Assembly: GCA_030674185.1 (NCBI GenBank)
Contig: CM060312.1
Location: forward strand, 67,685,237-67,749,236
DNA length: 64,000 nt
DNA from: Monoplex corrugatus
Lineage: Eukaryota > Mollusca > Gastropoda > Littorinimorpha > Ranellidae
Direction of reading: 5' to 3'
Positions within the stretch are counted from its first letter, which is position 1. Each line of letters begins with the position of its first letter. The notes below the pieces were generated by a model. The model was not told where the DNA came from. It saw only the letters and a program-made list of their open reading frames with translations, and did no database searches. Of this stretch, positions 46,701-51,885 are shown one piece after another. Made by a program: the position numbers and the translations under genes.

Positions 46701-47950
46701 AAAAAAGAAATGAATGAAAGAAAGGAAAAAAAGAATTGTTATTGTTGTTTAAAGCGCAGCTGACAGCGTAGAGCCATATCATGGCTATAATTGCTTCATA
46801 ACATGCAAAACTTCAACAGGAAAAAAAATAAAGAAAAGAAAATCAAGTACACATATCAATCGCGCACATAATCTAAGGACATACCCCTGCACTGACCACT
46901 CTGTCCAATTTATCAAACAGGGGATTTAAAAAACACCCTGAATACAAATTTCAGCATACCTAAGGACACAAAAACAGATACAGAAACGGGCGTAAGTTAT
47001 CTAAAATTGCTTTTGCATATTTCATTTCCCTAGAGCCAAAAATGCACTTAGTTATTACATATAATTATAATATATATATGCACCTAATTATCAATCCTAA
47101 GAAAAAGTATGTAAGACTTTATCGAACACATAGAGGTGAATAGACCAGCAAGGCAGAAACTGATAGGATGAAATGACAGAAAGCAAAGGAGGAAGAAAGA
47201 AACAAAGAGAATGACAGAAAAGAGGACATTTCTAGCACAGAATTTTCAGAAGGTGGGGGGATACTATCAAATTTTTTTTATACTGAAACAGTGAAAGAGC
47301 CCTCAGCATCCCCACAGGGGTGGAAAAAGGAATGTCTGTGTTACAAACATACAAACATGTGGGTCACACATCAACATGATGTGGAGTGGTTGGTGTCTGT
47401 TGGATGGAATGATAAACCAAAATCCATCTGCAGCATGTACTTATGCAAATAAAAGAACTAATGACAACAAGAACGCTGTCCTTCGCAAAATTCCACAAAA
47501 TTTCCATTCTGTTAATTATGTAAACAAAAATACATACACCTGATATGACATGCAGTGTCACTACTTGAGTACTTCAAAGTAGCCTACTTGAATAATCATT
47601 ATAATCATAATAATGTATGACACGTTGAATGTTCAATGATGGAAAAGTTGATAGCTAGCTGCCTACCAGAACGAAGGAGAGGAACTGGTACTTTATCATT
47701 AAAATAAAAAACAAATTCGGTTCTAACAACTGATCCACTATATCATGAAGCATCCTAAGTGACTGGTCTGATGCATGATTGGTAGTCGGAATCGCCGCCG
47801 TCTGTGAGAAACTAGTAATAATAGTATTGCGTAATTGCCTAACTTAGGACTTACCACACAACCTCTGCCAATAACATTAAACAATGTGTCATTTTCCGCC
47901 TGATTAAGCAGCATGGAAGGCGAATTGACAGGGCGTTGTTTCCCTGACAT
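11058..47950 (-). CDS. WASL: neural Wiskott-Aldrich syndrome protein (N-WASP/WASL), whole gene span
   Basis: Actin nucleation-promoting factor: Cdc42 and PIP2 release its autoinhibition so that the C-terminal VCA region delivers actin to Arp2/3. Eleven exon positions were placed by GT-AG sites, phase and similarity: 47855-47950, 42634-42774, 40083-40169, 36344-36443, 35416-35472, 27734-27911, 24627-24669, 23787-23964, 19738-20272, then 18467-18578 or 16402-16516, and 11058-11119. The predicted protein is about 529-530 aa once the net one-base deficit in exon 9 is allowed for, close to the roughly 505 aa of vertebrate N-WASP. Domain order is WH1, basic region, CRIB/GBD, polyproline, two WH2 motifs, central helix, acidic tail. 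About 95 percent of the 37-kb span is intron, mostly transposable elements. Identification is very secure; exon 9 frame integrity is not. Confidence 0.95.
12146..12196 (+). repeat. (CA)n microsatellite with (TA)n end
   Basis: Pure CA run leading into 'atatatata'. A short (GTAT)n tract follows at about 12225-12245. Confidence 0.95.
13714..14215 (+). mobile_element. tRNA-headed SINE, copy S1
   Basis: The head carries an A-box-like 'tgtagtggttaatgcaacgg' and a B-box-like 'ggtttgaatcc', the RNA polymerase III promoter layout of tRNA-derived SINEs. A shared body follows ('attgtgggatttttcggctc', 'gactgggaccacac', 'ctagatggaactcca'), then a CAT-rich stretch and 'gtggccattaaggtgg'. Further copies are at 34802-35330 and, on the minus strand, at 27104-27512. 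Not a functional tRNA gene. Confidence 0.85.
14455..14630 (+). repeat. 88-bp direct duplication, two copies
   Basis: Two nearly identical blocks share 'caaaggatttttttgtttac', 'ctatcaaggtgg' and 'cagattttagtcggggtcaa', joined by a (CAA)n tract that differs in length. Confidence 0.9.
14985..15125 (+). repeat. old interspersed repeat fragment
   Basis: Shares the pattern 'agtttcagtttc..tgcactggtgccacagatgccatgtg..tgatcatgg' with 37663-37800 and more weakly with 17560-17640. Family unknown. Confidence 0.5.
16110..16345 (+). repeat. (GA)n microsatellite
   Basis: Long GA/GAGACA tract of about 235 bp, just downstream of exon 10b in transcript sense. Arg/Glu and Ser/Leu open frames come from the repeat. 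Confidence 0.96.
16402..16516 (-). CDS. WASL: WASL exon 10b, alternative central (C) helix
   Basis: Acceptor 'gtacatacag' precedes 16516 and donor GTGAGA follows 16402. The exon is 115 nt, entering in phase 0 and leaving in phase 1. It starts with the Val that completes the LKRV motif of the second WH2 domain and encodes EGLVGALARALASRRPG, which resembles the amphipathic C helix of N-WASP (GIVGALMEVMQKRS). Exon 10a does the same job in the same phases. Joining 10a to 10b shifts the frame into an early stop, so only one can be used per transcript. Confidence 0.85.
17120..17480 (+). mobile_element. degraded LINE C-terminal fragment
   Basis: Broken frames read IETKAKLISS..HTLTYQCQI, then RAGHDQK..H and KWFGHLTQC. 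These match the post-RT region common in invertebrate endonuclease-RT LINEs (TLTYGCQ-W and IKWFGHL-type motifs). Multiple frameshifts; family not resolved. Confidence 0.65.
17806..17897 (+). repeat. 48-bp direct repeat, two copies, with internal palindrome
   Basis: 'catgatggtacaagaagaaa' with 'gcagctttcttgttt' occurs twice in tandem; 'aagaaagcagctttctt' is self-complementary. Confidence 0.88.
18148..18242 (+). repeat. 47-bp direct repeat, two copies
   Basis: 'aactcaaaactcaagt' followed by 'catacaata(c/t)ccatcacaa' is duplicated in tandem downstream of exon 10a in transcript sense. Confidence 0.85.
18467..18578 (-). CDS. WASL: WASL exon 10a, alternative central (C) helix
   Basis: 112 nt, phase 0 in and phase 1 out, donor GTACAG after 18467. 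It begins with Val (completing LKRV of WH2-2), then an acidic stretch and DGLVVALRQALASRTHH, the central-helix equivalent. Its acceptor ('gtgaatgttgaag') lacks a good pyrimidine tract, unlike that of exon 10b, which suggests regulated or less efficient use. The only nearby alternative AG (before CAGACAG) puts the exon out of frame. Confidence 0.8.
19158..19335 (+). repeat. (GT)n microsatellite
   Basis: About 90 bp of pure GT, then two variant 'gtgtatgggaggatgtgt' segments. Open frames on both strands are artefacts. Confidence 0.97.
19361..19552. repeat. foldback (hairpin) element
   Basis: The outer ends form an imperfect inverted repeat ('ttaacccttcaactccca' and 'aggagtcaaagggtaa'). Inside is a near-perfect palindrome centred on CCTGCAGG at 19466-19473 with arms of about 45 bp. 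Same structure as 36082-36274. Confidence 0.82.
19738..20272 (-). CDS. WASL: WASL exon 9, proline-rich region and two WH2 motifs
   Basis: Acceptor 'gttgtttcag' and donor GTAAGT are intact. It encodes a long polyproline region (profilin and SH3 ligand) and two actin-binding WH2 motifs, RGALLQAIHAGKKLRSV and RGQLLDAIRQGANLKR; the latter is completed by Val from exon 10. Coding content switches frame three times: in C-rich sequence near 20217-20226, in the CCCCGCCCC run near 19986-19996, and at an A7 run (T7 on the plus strand) at 19837-19843. The first two need one base more and the third one base fewer. The net is plus one, exactly what makes 535 nt fit the flanking phases. Sequencing error in homopolymers is the simplest explanation; a recent pseudogene is the alternative. 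Confidence 0.88.
21495..23238 (-). mobile_element. RTE-like LINE, 5'-truncated, RT and C-terminal part
   Basis: A minus-strand frame of 452 codons (23151-21793) carries RT motifs: TGKAPGPDNI, a DYTKFFDRVRHEEL segment for motif A, VRQGCVLSPDLFSLY, and RYANDTMLI where most relatives have YADDT. The first catalytic Asp of that pair is thus Asn. A shifted frame (21856-21521) continues with RKRQATFIGHFMRKG and KRAPGRPRERMLDGL, a C-terminus seen in endonuclease-RT LINEs of the RTE type. A 27-bp tandem duplication at 21968-22022 repeats ILTNKCLS. The 3' end is a CAT-rich tail at 21505-21525. Inactive. Clade assignment is from motif memory. Confidence 0.85.
23424..23750 (+). repeat. 37-bp minisatellite, about 9 copies
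   Basis: Unit 'gactactggttgtaaaatac' plus 'tacagtgggatcatcat', with one- to three-base losses in some copies. It ends about 36 bp from the exon 8 splice donor at 23786. No unique spacers, so it is not a CRISPR array. Confidence 0.95.
23787..23964 (-). CDS. WASL: WASL exon 8, C-terminal half of the GTPase-binding domain
   Basis: 178 nt, phase 0 in and phase 1 out. It encodes NNLDPDMKQLF, the start of the autoinhibitory part of the GBD, then VDFIYDFVEKSGG. Its Tyr (about residue 266) aligns with the regulatory Tyr256 of mammalian N-WASP. The exon ends in the first polyproline run. Frame intact. Confidence 0.95.
23965..24626 (-). other. WASL intron 7
   Basis: AT-rich, about 660 bp. No repeat or gene identified. 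Confidence 0.6.
24627..24669 (-). CDS. WASL: WASL exon 7, CRIB motif
   Basis: 43-nt micro-exon between 'gggtttcag' and GTAAGT. It encodes HVSHVGWDPNKGFD, the Cdc42/Rac-binding CRIB core (compare HIGHVGWDPNTGFD). It takes an AG from exon 6 to complete an Arg codon and ends in phase 0. It is too short to appear as an open frame on its own. Confidence 0.96.
25205..25372 (-). mobile_element. RTE-like LINE 3' fragment
   Basis: The CAT-rich tail and 'gtgccctgccgca(c/t)ggtgttggcgatcatgg' match the 3' end of the LINE at 21495-23238, in the same orientation. Only the last 160 bp or so are present. Confidence 0.85.
25880..26165 (+). mobile_element. L2/CR1-like LINE fragment
   Basis: Frames read IKDLGVCVDAVLSMHENIS and then KLHWLPVKIHFLYH across frameshifts. 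These are the post-RT motifs (DLGV-D and LHWLPV) of L2/CR1-like elements. Confidence 0.7.
26298..26480 (+). pseudogene. possible piggyBac-like transposase N-terminal remnant
   Basis: A frame reads TERRLTAEQVAQMIMHYDS followed, after stops, by DSASDTDMDH. The LTAEQV-plus-acidic pattern recalls piggyBac-type N-termini. Too short and broken to be sure. Confidence 0.25.
27104..27512 (-). mobile_element. tRNA-headed SINE, copy S3, with target-site duplication
   Basis: On the minus strand the head has 'gtgtagtggttagcgcaaca' and a perfect B box 'ggttcgaatcc'. The body matches S1 and S2 but lacks about 80 bp of their middle. It is flanked by a near-perfect direct repeat, 'cacctatggttcttat' at 27088-27103 and 'cacctatgttcttat' at 27513-27527, showing retroposition. 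Confidence 0.9.
27565..27710 (+). repeat. interspersed repeat related to 6625-6778
   Basis: Same orientation and layout as the copy at 6625-6778. It ends 24 bp before the exon 6 donor region in plus coordinates. Family unknown. Confidence 0.65.
27734..27911 (-). CDS. WASL: WASL exon 6, basic region before the CRIB motif
   Basis: 178 nt between 'ctacccatag' and GTGAAT. It encodes a Pro/Asn/Met-rich start and then KKKGKDKDKDKDKSKKLTKA, ending ADIGAPTEFR. This is the lysine-rich PIP2-binding region upstream of CRIB. The Lys-Asp dipeptides come from a short tandem DNA repeat and dilute the positive charge compared with vertebrate N-WASP. Confidence 0.93.
29099..29102. repeat. target-site duplication TATA, left
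   Basis: TATA directly before the left TIR, matched at 34334-34337. Because TATA is palindromic, TA is also possible as the true duplication. Confidence 0.75.
29103..29139. repeat. left TIR, 37 bp
   Basis: Starts TGTGACCTTCCAGCACAAAA and ends CTTGTCACCT. 36 of 37 positions match the right TIR when inverted. Confidence 0.95.
29667..33838 (-). CDS. DUF7869-like protein, probable transposase of the TIR element
   Basis: Segments 33838-33272, 32549-32384, 31784-31504 and 30799-29667 have GT-AG borders and matching phases (GAAG/CA, GG/C, G/GT), giving about 715 aa. The N-terminus starts MASTGSREKLLAIALNS and is acidic, followed by a Cys/His cluster (CKCKLHD). The next segments are basic. The last carries CWQCKQ, HYSFDFAQQ, HCDNCSGQNKNKY and GHTKFAPDWCFGLLKRRF; its Asp residues 103, 182 and 224 (counted from the Met at 30782) are candidate RNase H-fold catalytic residues. 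Proteins with these motifs are common but uncharacterised in invertebrates. One frame change near 33600-33610 separates the MASTGS start from the rest of the first segment; the remaining roughly 1.9 kb is open. The transposase role is inferred from TIR context. Confidence 0.85.
31937..31984 (+). repeat. (GT)n microsatellite
   Basis: Pure GT run in an intron of the transposon gene; a GA-rich tract follows at 32029-32068. Confidence 0.96.
32656..32790 (+). repeat. (CA)n microsatellite
   Basis: Interrupted CA tract in the intron just upstream of the second coding segment of the transposon gene. The Cys/Val open frames that run into that segment are artefacts. Confidence 0.95.
34297..34333. repeat. 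right TIR, 37 bp
   Basis: Starts AGGTGACAAGCGACTCATTT and ends GGAACGTCACA; inverted partner of 29103-29139, followed by TATA at 34334-34337. Confidence 0.95.
34802..35330 (+). mobile_element. tRNA-headed SINE, copy S2
   Basis: Head with 'gatgtagtgcttaatgtaac' and B-box-like 'ggtttgaatcc', full body as in S1 and an A-rich tail (35290-35350). It ends 60-80 bp before the exon 5 donor region in plus coordinates. Confidence 0.85.
35416..35472 (-). CDS. WASL: WASL exon 5, linker
   Basis: 57 nt between 'gattatttcag' and GTAAGT. Encodes KKRQPTVHGQPPARPPSSR, a basic Pro-rich linker after WH1. Phase 1 on both sides, so skipping it would keep the frame. It has no diagnostic domain; the call rests on splice sites, phase and position. 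Confidence 0.82.
35473..36343 (-). other. WASL intron 4
   Basis: Contains the foldback element at 36082-36274; the remainder is AT-rich with nothing identified. Confidence 0.65.
36082..36274. repeat. foldback (hairpin) element
   Basis: Outer imperfect inverted repeat ('ttaatcctttgactccc' and 'gggagtcaaagggttaa') and an inner palindrome at about 36124-36210 centred on 'ctttctacaggaagc'. It lies 70 bp from the exon 4 donor. Confidence 0.85.
36344..36443 (-). CDS. WASL: WASL exon 4, end of the WH1 domain
   Basis: 100 nt between 'gtacag' and GTTAGT. Encodes SYVTGLNFASEDEALKFKNA, matching the last strand and helix of N-WASP WH1 (ALNFANEEEAKKFRKAV), then a basic Arg-rich end. Leaves in phase 1. 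Confidence 0.95.
36585..37656 (+). repeat. 49-bp minisatellite, about 22 copies
   Basis: Unit 'gacacaaagatattttgaag' + 'gccaaccctatcag' + '(c/t)(a/t)gtggtatcaccac'. Variants fall mainly at two positions; some right-hand copies carry a 'ctcaaaata(t/c)attttgaag' insertion. It lies in WASL intron 3. Unit length is not a multiple of three, so the apparent open frame is incidental. Confidence 0.96.
37663..37800 (+). repeat. old interspersed repeat fragment
   Basis: 'agtttcagtttctcaaaaag' followed by 'tgcactaatgtcacaggtgccatgtg', related to 14985-15125. Confidence 0.5.
38402..38530 (+). repeat. 46-bp tandem repeat, about 2.8 copies
   Basis: Units share 'agtaatattatt' and 'tttatcttcacaccttca'. A C22 run lies further left at 38003-38024. 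Confidence 0.85.
38637..39965 (-). mobile_element. mariner transposon, full length, dead
   Basis: 1329 bp with TIRs of about 29 bp ('cgagggtgagtcaaaaagta' and its inverted partner '..tacttttgagttaccctcg') and TA on both sides (38635-38636 and 39966-39967), the mariner signature. The transposase frame on the minus strand runs from an ATG at 39806 to about 38747. It is broken near 39700 by a stop-containing segment and near 39080 by a frameshift. It contains VTSDETWIHQYE, VLLHENARPH and LAPSDNHLF. Spacing between the second and third positions is 34, as in DD34D mariners, but the second Asp is Glu here. Confidence 0.95.
40083..40169 (-). CDS. WASL: WASL exon 3, WH1 domain
   Basis: 87 nt, 29 codons, phase 0 both sides, between a T-rich acceptor and GTATGT. 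Encodes IWQQELYNQFRYKTPREYFH, matching LLWEQELYNNFVYNSPRGYF of N-WASP WH1. Confidence 0.95.
40672..40756 (+). repeat. (CA)n microsatellite
   Basis: About 85 bp of nearly pure CA, directly abutting the tail of retroposon copy E. Confidence 0.97.
40770..41293 (-). mobile_element. 0.57-kb retroposon family, copy E
   Basis: Reverse complement of the family: tail 'ggctctttcagtacatatag' at left, head 'ctgatatggctctatgcagt' and 'gctttaaaca' at right. More diverged than A-D; I did not find a target duplication. Confidence 0.85.
41455..41720 (+). mobile_element. diverged, rearranged SINE fragment
   Basis: Pieces resemble the S1-S3 body ('ggatgagact', 'gagcaacatcctcaatgacacatcca', 'caccctggattgagact'-like and 'ggccaca') but in a scrambled and partly inverted order. 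Low-quality match. Confidence 0.45.
41799..42350 (+). mobile_element. 0.57-kb retroposon family, copy B, with target-site duplication
   Basis: Complete 552-bp copy from 'tgttattttttg..gcttaaagcccag' to '..ctggcatccccatgtggatg'. Flanked by a perfect 12-bp direct repeat aacaaatcaaat (41787-41798 and 42351-42362). It serves as the empty-site reference for the transposon in copy A. Confidence 0.92.
42634..42774 (-). CDS. WASL: WASL exon 2, WH1 domain
   Basis: 141 nt, 47 codons, phase 0 both sides, acceptor 'catgtttcag', donor GTTTGC. Encodes SGVVQLYLADQPDRTRWNKR and CGVACFVKDNPKRSYFIRVF, a near match to the N-WASP WH1 core. Confidence 0.97.
42817..43399 (+). mobile_element. 0.57-kb retroposon family, copy C, with target-site duplication
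   Basis: 583-bp copy. Flanking direct repeat aaatcacaacacctg (42802-42816) and aaatcacaatacctg (43400-43414). Confidence 0.9.
43405..43448 (-). repeat. duplicate of the WASL exon 2 acceptor region
   Basis: About 42 bp ('cctgaagccagggtctgaaa' + 'catggt..agagcaaatca') repeat the sequence at 42761-42800, which includes the first 14 bases of exon 2 and its 3' splice site. It would act as a decoy acceptor upstream of the real exon 2. Confidence 0.85.
43450..44860. other. WASL intron 1, unassigned part
   Basis: AT-rich, no gene or repeat recognised. Intron 1 as a whole spans 42775-47854. Confidence 0.5.
44866..46068 (-). mobile_element. Penelope-like element, copy 2, 5'-truncated
   Basis: A continuous minus-strand frame of 309 codons (46056-45127) covers the RT half from TTYFTFEGHFYQQTEGAA through GSPVSPFVANLFMENF and the catalytic YMDDIM to a GIY-YIG domain (VIYKIDCQDCDHSYIGETER). 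It ends at a TAG where copy 1 has Trp; GIY-YIG-side sequence continues beyond. The element is more intact than copy 1 but lacks the N-terminal part and the upstream RT motifs. Its 3' region runs to about 44866. It sits in WASL intron 1. Confidence 0.92.
44895..44953 (-). ncRNA. candidate hammerhead-like core in the Penelope-like element 3' region (copy 2)
   Basis: On the minus strand: CTGAAGA (44953-44947), a perfect 5-bp stem II TCGGC/GCCGA around CGGATC, then GAAA (44927-44924) and a weaker hairpin. The stem-II pairing is kept relative to copy 1 despite base changes. Cleavage site not established. Confidence 0.42.
46737..47321 (+). mobile_element. 0.57-kb retroposon family, copy D
   Basis: Head 'gttattgttgtttaaagc' and 'gtagagccatatcatggcta', tail '..cctcagcatccccacagggg'. 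Possible imperfect target duplication ('ggaaaaaaagaattgt' at left and 'ggaaaaaggaatgtc' at right). Confidence 0.87.
47322..47854. other. WASL intron 1, proximal part
   Basis: No repeat or gene recognised between retroposon copy D and exon 1. Confidence 0.5.
47855..47950 (-). CDS. WASL: WASL exon 1, start codon and N-terminus
   Basis: ATG at 47950-47948; 32 codons to the donor GTAAGT, phase 0. Encodes SMLLNQAENDTLFNVIGRGC, matching the N-WASP start of WH1 (LLTPQENESLFTFLGKKCV). The start is chosen because it is the first ATG of the frame and the N-terminal length matches the family. Confidence 0.93.
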
Positions 47951-48590
47951 GCTGGCAGGATCACGGCTTCAGCAGAGGAAAAACACACAAGATAAACCAA
48001 CTACTAGACCTTCGACAAACAAGGAAAAGAGGCGGATTTCTTCGCTTCCTTGTCGCTAAAGTTAACAAGGGACGTAATTCATGATGACTCATACGTGCAT
48101 TTATTACTAGTTCGCGACAGACCGAAAACGTGCAAAACTATTTCAGTCGAATTGAACGATGTAACGCTCATGTCGAACACGAACTAAAGGCGCGAGTGGC
48201 CTATTTGTTCATCAAGGGTGCATTTTAATAGAAAAAACAACAACAAACATTCAAGAAAACAAACAAACAAACAAAAAAACAATCCCGCAGCCTATTAACA
48301 TATTAATCTGTAACGTGTTGTTAGTGCATATCTTGAGAAACCGAAACTGAAACTGAAACTGTAACGTCTTTGAGCTGGACATAGAACTTGAGCGGTAGTG
48401 TGGTGTATTATAAATGTTACCAATTTTTGTTTTATGACCATTGTTTTTGAGAAATTATAATAGGCACAATCTTATTATAATTTATACATATCACGCCAAT
48501 TTTTGTTTGTTTGTGTATTTGTTTTCTTGCTGTACTTTTTGTTTGTTTGGTTTTTGGTACCCATCGTCTTTGCCTCATAATTAGCTGTAT
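47951..48590 (-). promoter_or_regulatory. probable WASL 5' UTR and promoter region
   Basis: Immediately upstream of the WASL ATG. The first 200 bp or so have more CpG ('cgcgacagaccgaaaacg', 'aggcgcgagtgg') than the surrounding AT-rich DNA. No TATA box stands out. The transcription start is not determined. Confidence 0.45.
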
Positions 48591-48908
48591 ATCATCATCA
48601 GGTGCCCTGCCGCATGGCGTTGGCGATCATGGACTTCCATCTGCCTCTATCTCTCGTTGCCCCTAGCATCTCCCCCACCCTCCTCGTCCCCAGCCACTCT
48701 GCAAGTCCGTCCAGTATTTTCTCCCTGGGTCTACCCGGTGCTCTCTTTCCCTCCAGCTTTCCCGTTGTGACCAGGTGCTCCAAATCCCCTTTCCTCATAA
48801 AATGGCCTATAGCCTAAGTGTTGCCTGTCTTTTCCTAATCTTCCTTATGAGTGATCTACTTGTGTCTGCCTCCATCAAGACTGTCTCGTTTGTTTTCTTT
48901 GTTGTCCA
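48591..48908 (-). mobile_element. RTE-like LINE 3' fragment
   Basis: Minus-strand frame KGDLEHLVTTGKLEGKRAPG and GRPREKILDGLAEWLG, closely matching the C-terminus of the LINE at 21495-23238, with the same CAT-rich 3' tail. Its other end abuts an 18-bp tandem repeat. Confidence 0.9.
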
Positions 48909-49276
48909 TGGATTCCAAGTCCATCACCCCCATCAAGTCCATCACCCCCATCAAGTCCATCACCCCCATCAAGTCCATCACCCCCATCAACTCCTTCACC
49001 CTCATCAAGTCCAACCGATCCTTTGTTGAGGACCAACATCAGAAAAACAGGCGACTCATCAAGTGATGATCCTGCTGATGCATCTGATGATGATGGTAGT
49101 GGCGGTTCTGATGAGGATGAAGCTACTGGCGATGCATCTGATGGTGATGGTGGTGGCGGTTGTGATGAGGATGAGATGATGTCCAAGCTGACGACCTGGT
49201 GGGAGGGGATCACGAATCACAGATGTAATCCTGATCCCTGCATGACGGATGAGGTCTACGACCAACTCCTGGCCAG
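48909..49276 (+). CDS. exon of the P-loop NTPase gene, Ser/Pro- and Asp-rich region (5' limit unknown)
   Basis: The right end has a clear donor (GGCCAG/GTAAGA, phase 2). The frame reads back through WWEGITN, a long Asp/Gly/Ser-rich acidic stretch and then Ser/Pro repeats made by an 18-bp tandem DNA repeat at 48912-48995. I cannot fix the acceptor or start, and the left part may be non-coding. Phase 2 at the end fits the exon at 50406 exactly (AG + A). Function of this segment unknown. Confidence 0.55.
48912..48995 (+). repeat. 18-bp tandem repeat, about 4.5 copies
   Basis: Unit 'ccatcacccccatcaagt', directly next to the RTE-like fragment and possibly translated as a Ser/Pro repeat. Confidence 0.93.
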
Positions 49277-50405
49277 GTAAGAACGGTCTTTATTCCCCAC
49301 AAACGTGTTTCTCTAGTCCTGTGTGTGGTGTAGGGACTTGGTGCTGTGGTGCGAAGAACACCAATTCCCAAAACCGATCTTAGAGTGGAAAGATGAAAGA
49401 TTCAATATTGTATCTTGAACACTTGGCAAGCCAGCTGTAAATGGGCACCTGTCCCTCTTCTGACACAGGGAATTAAAGCCGCAAGATGAAGGCAATGTAC
49501 TCTGCCTTCATAACGTTTTCCTTCTCAGAAGTTTATATCTGAAAAGAAATTGGGGGAACGTACAGCAGCACAGAAGAAGAGATGGATACACCTTCAAAAT
49601 GCTAGTCCATAGACAAGTGAATGTCTTAAAACACTAAGCGTTTAGAAGCCAGAAACACACGAAAATAAAATCAGAACAAGCATTTGACAGACGAATCTAG
49701 ACAGAAGCATATGTATGACCACCTGGCCTTTGTCAAGCGTACACAAAAGACAAGAAAGAAACAAATGTACGAGATGTAGGGCAAAGCAACATATTAGAAA
49801 ACTTACTTGATTACTAGTAATGGGCAGATTTTGTTAATTATTTGTATTCGTATCAGTAAATATTGATCTAAAGTCATCCGTCGATAATTATTTGTCTGGA
49901 GTCAACAACTGACAGTAAATGTCACTGTACAATGGGTATGATGTGGCCAGTTTGTTTTTATCATGCAATCAACAAACGTTAGAAAATAAAAACTTAAAAA
50001 AAGATACTAAAGCTAACATGATAAGACATGTCACACCAGTTACCAGCCTAAATAACTGTAGCATGTCGCACATCTATTCATTTTAAAATTATGCCGTTCA
50101 TAAATGATGCAAGCTGTCACCAAATTGAAAGTACTTTTGTGTACGTTGTAATTTATTGATGTTGTACAATTCAAGCTTTCAAATATTTCGATTTAAATGT
50201 ATGAAGTGTGTTAAAACACCACTCCCCCACTCCCATAGCCCTCGTCCCCCTGCTTCTCTTTCTGTATCGTGGCCTGAGGCCATTGTACCTTAAAACATTC
50301 TGAACTGATCGGAGTAAGTATCATAATAAGAAACTCCCAGGGGCTGCGTTGTCACTGTAGAATGAAAGTGCATGACAAGGCTGTACTGTGTCCCTGTCAT
50401 GACAG
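49277..50405 (+). other. intron of the P-loop NTPase gene
   Basis: AT-rich; no repeat or gene recognised. Confidence 0.5.
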
Positions 50406-50637
50406 ATCCCGGAATGTACAGTTTTCAATCACCTGTCGATTGCAGACTGAATCATTGGTATGTTCCAGGTTCTGTGGGCCAGCTACAACTGTTGAAATAT
50501 GGACAGTGACAGCTCCCAGAAAGTCCATCAAGGGAGATAAGGGGTTCACACCACCGACCAAAGTGTTGAGGACAGCAGGCCAGGCTGTGGCAAAGACAGG
50601 CCTCATCATGTCGACCCTGACGCTCTACCCACACCAG
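50406..50637 (+). CDS. middle exon of the P-loop NTPase gene
   Basis: 232 nt between 'ccctgtcatgacag' and CACCAG/GTACAC. After completing an Arg codon it encodes SRNVQFSITC, a Cys-containing stretch, then KGDKGFTPPTKVLRTAGQAV and STLTLYPHQ, ending in phase 0. It joins in frame to the exon at 61915. I recall similar uncharacterised molluscan proteins with a GFTPPTK segment before a P-loop, but cannot name the family. Confidence 0.72.
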
Positions 50638-51819
50638 GTACACTTTTTGCTTTAATTTTCCTTTAAAAAAAGGCATGTAAACTAAATTCTAAATTCTGTC
50701 TGCCGTTTCTGGATTGATCTTCTGCAAGTTTTGCTTAATTTAAAGGTTGTGGACTGTTGGGGCGTCGGGCATGTATAAGTTTGGAGGACGATGTGTTAAG
50801 GTCAAGGCCACAAGCACCAGAAGTAGAAATGCTAAAATCAGCACTTCTTAAGGACGGTGTGTAAACAGCACTTTTTCAGGAACTTCTGACAATATTCAGA
50901 ATCTGTTTTCACTTTTGTTGCAGTCTACCATTGTCCATCATGACCATCCATGTTTTGTTTTAGCTGAAGCTTCTTCAAGGTCAATAGAGAACTTGAAAAG
51001 TACAAAATCTGGACTGTCTGTGACGGTTTTTGTATAAAAAATGGAGGTTTATAGAATGGCTCGACCATTTTGTTTATTTTTAATGTTTCTTTTCTTATTT
51101 GACCTGGTCGTCGTAGAGTTACCGCTTTGGAATCTGGCTGTGCAGGTTGGGACAGGAGTGAATCTCACTTTCATAGGGGGAAAAAGGAAACGTGCGTGTG
51201 GCCGCCAGTTTACTAGCTGTGATAGGCTTCCTGATCCTGTTCAGGACTGAAGAAGGTAAAACAACAAGGGAGAGGAAATGGGCAAACTGACCTCATGTGA
51301 GGTCATCGCCTACTATCTCATTCCACTATGACCTCTGGGTAATGGAAGAAGCTTTTACCTTATATTTGATAGCTGATATTTTAAACAAACAGTCAGAATG
51401 ACAACACAGTTGGTGAACCAATTCAGCATGAATCAATTTAGACAACATCACAATAACATTAAAACCCAAAATAATTACCAACGCAAGGAAAATTTCATCT
51501 ATCAATAGTTATTTATATGACAAACGGACAGACGAATCAAAACGATAATAGTGTATGATATATCAAACGCTACGTGCTATCAATTCTTTGCTGTATTTCT
51601 TAAGTATATTTGTTGAATAAACATTGCATGTTATTTTTTTTACCGCTGTCAAGTAATGTTCATCTATAAACGCACACACCCTGGCAAGCACAGTTTGTTG
51701 CTAATTTCTCTGTTATTGGTTTTTCTTCTTTCGTCCACACACTTACATGTACAGCACATATATTGTCATTTCCGAGACTCTATCTCTCTCTCTCCCTCCC
51801 TCTCTCTCTCTCTTTTCTC

Positions 51820-51885
<66 letters not shown>

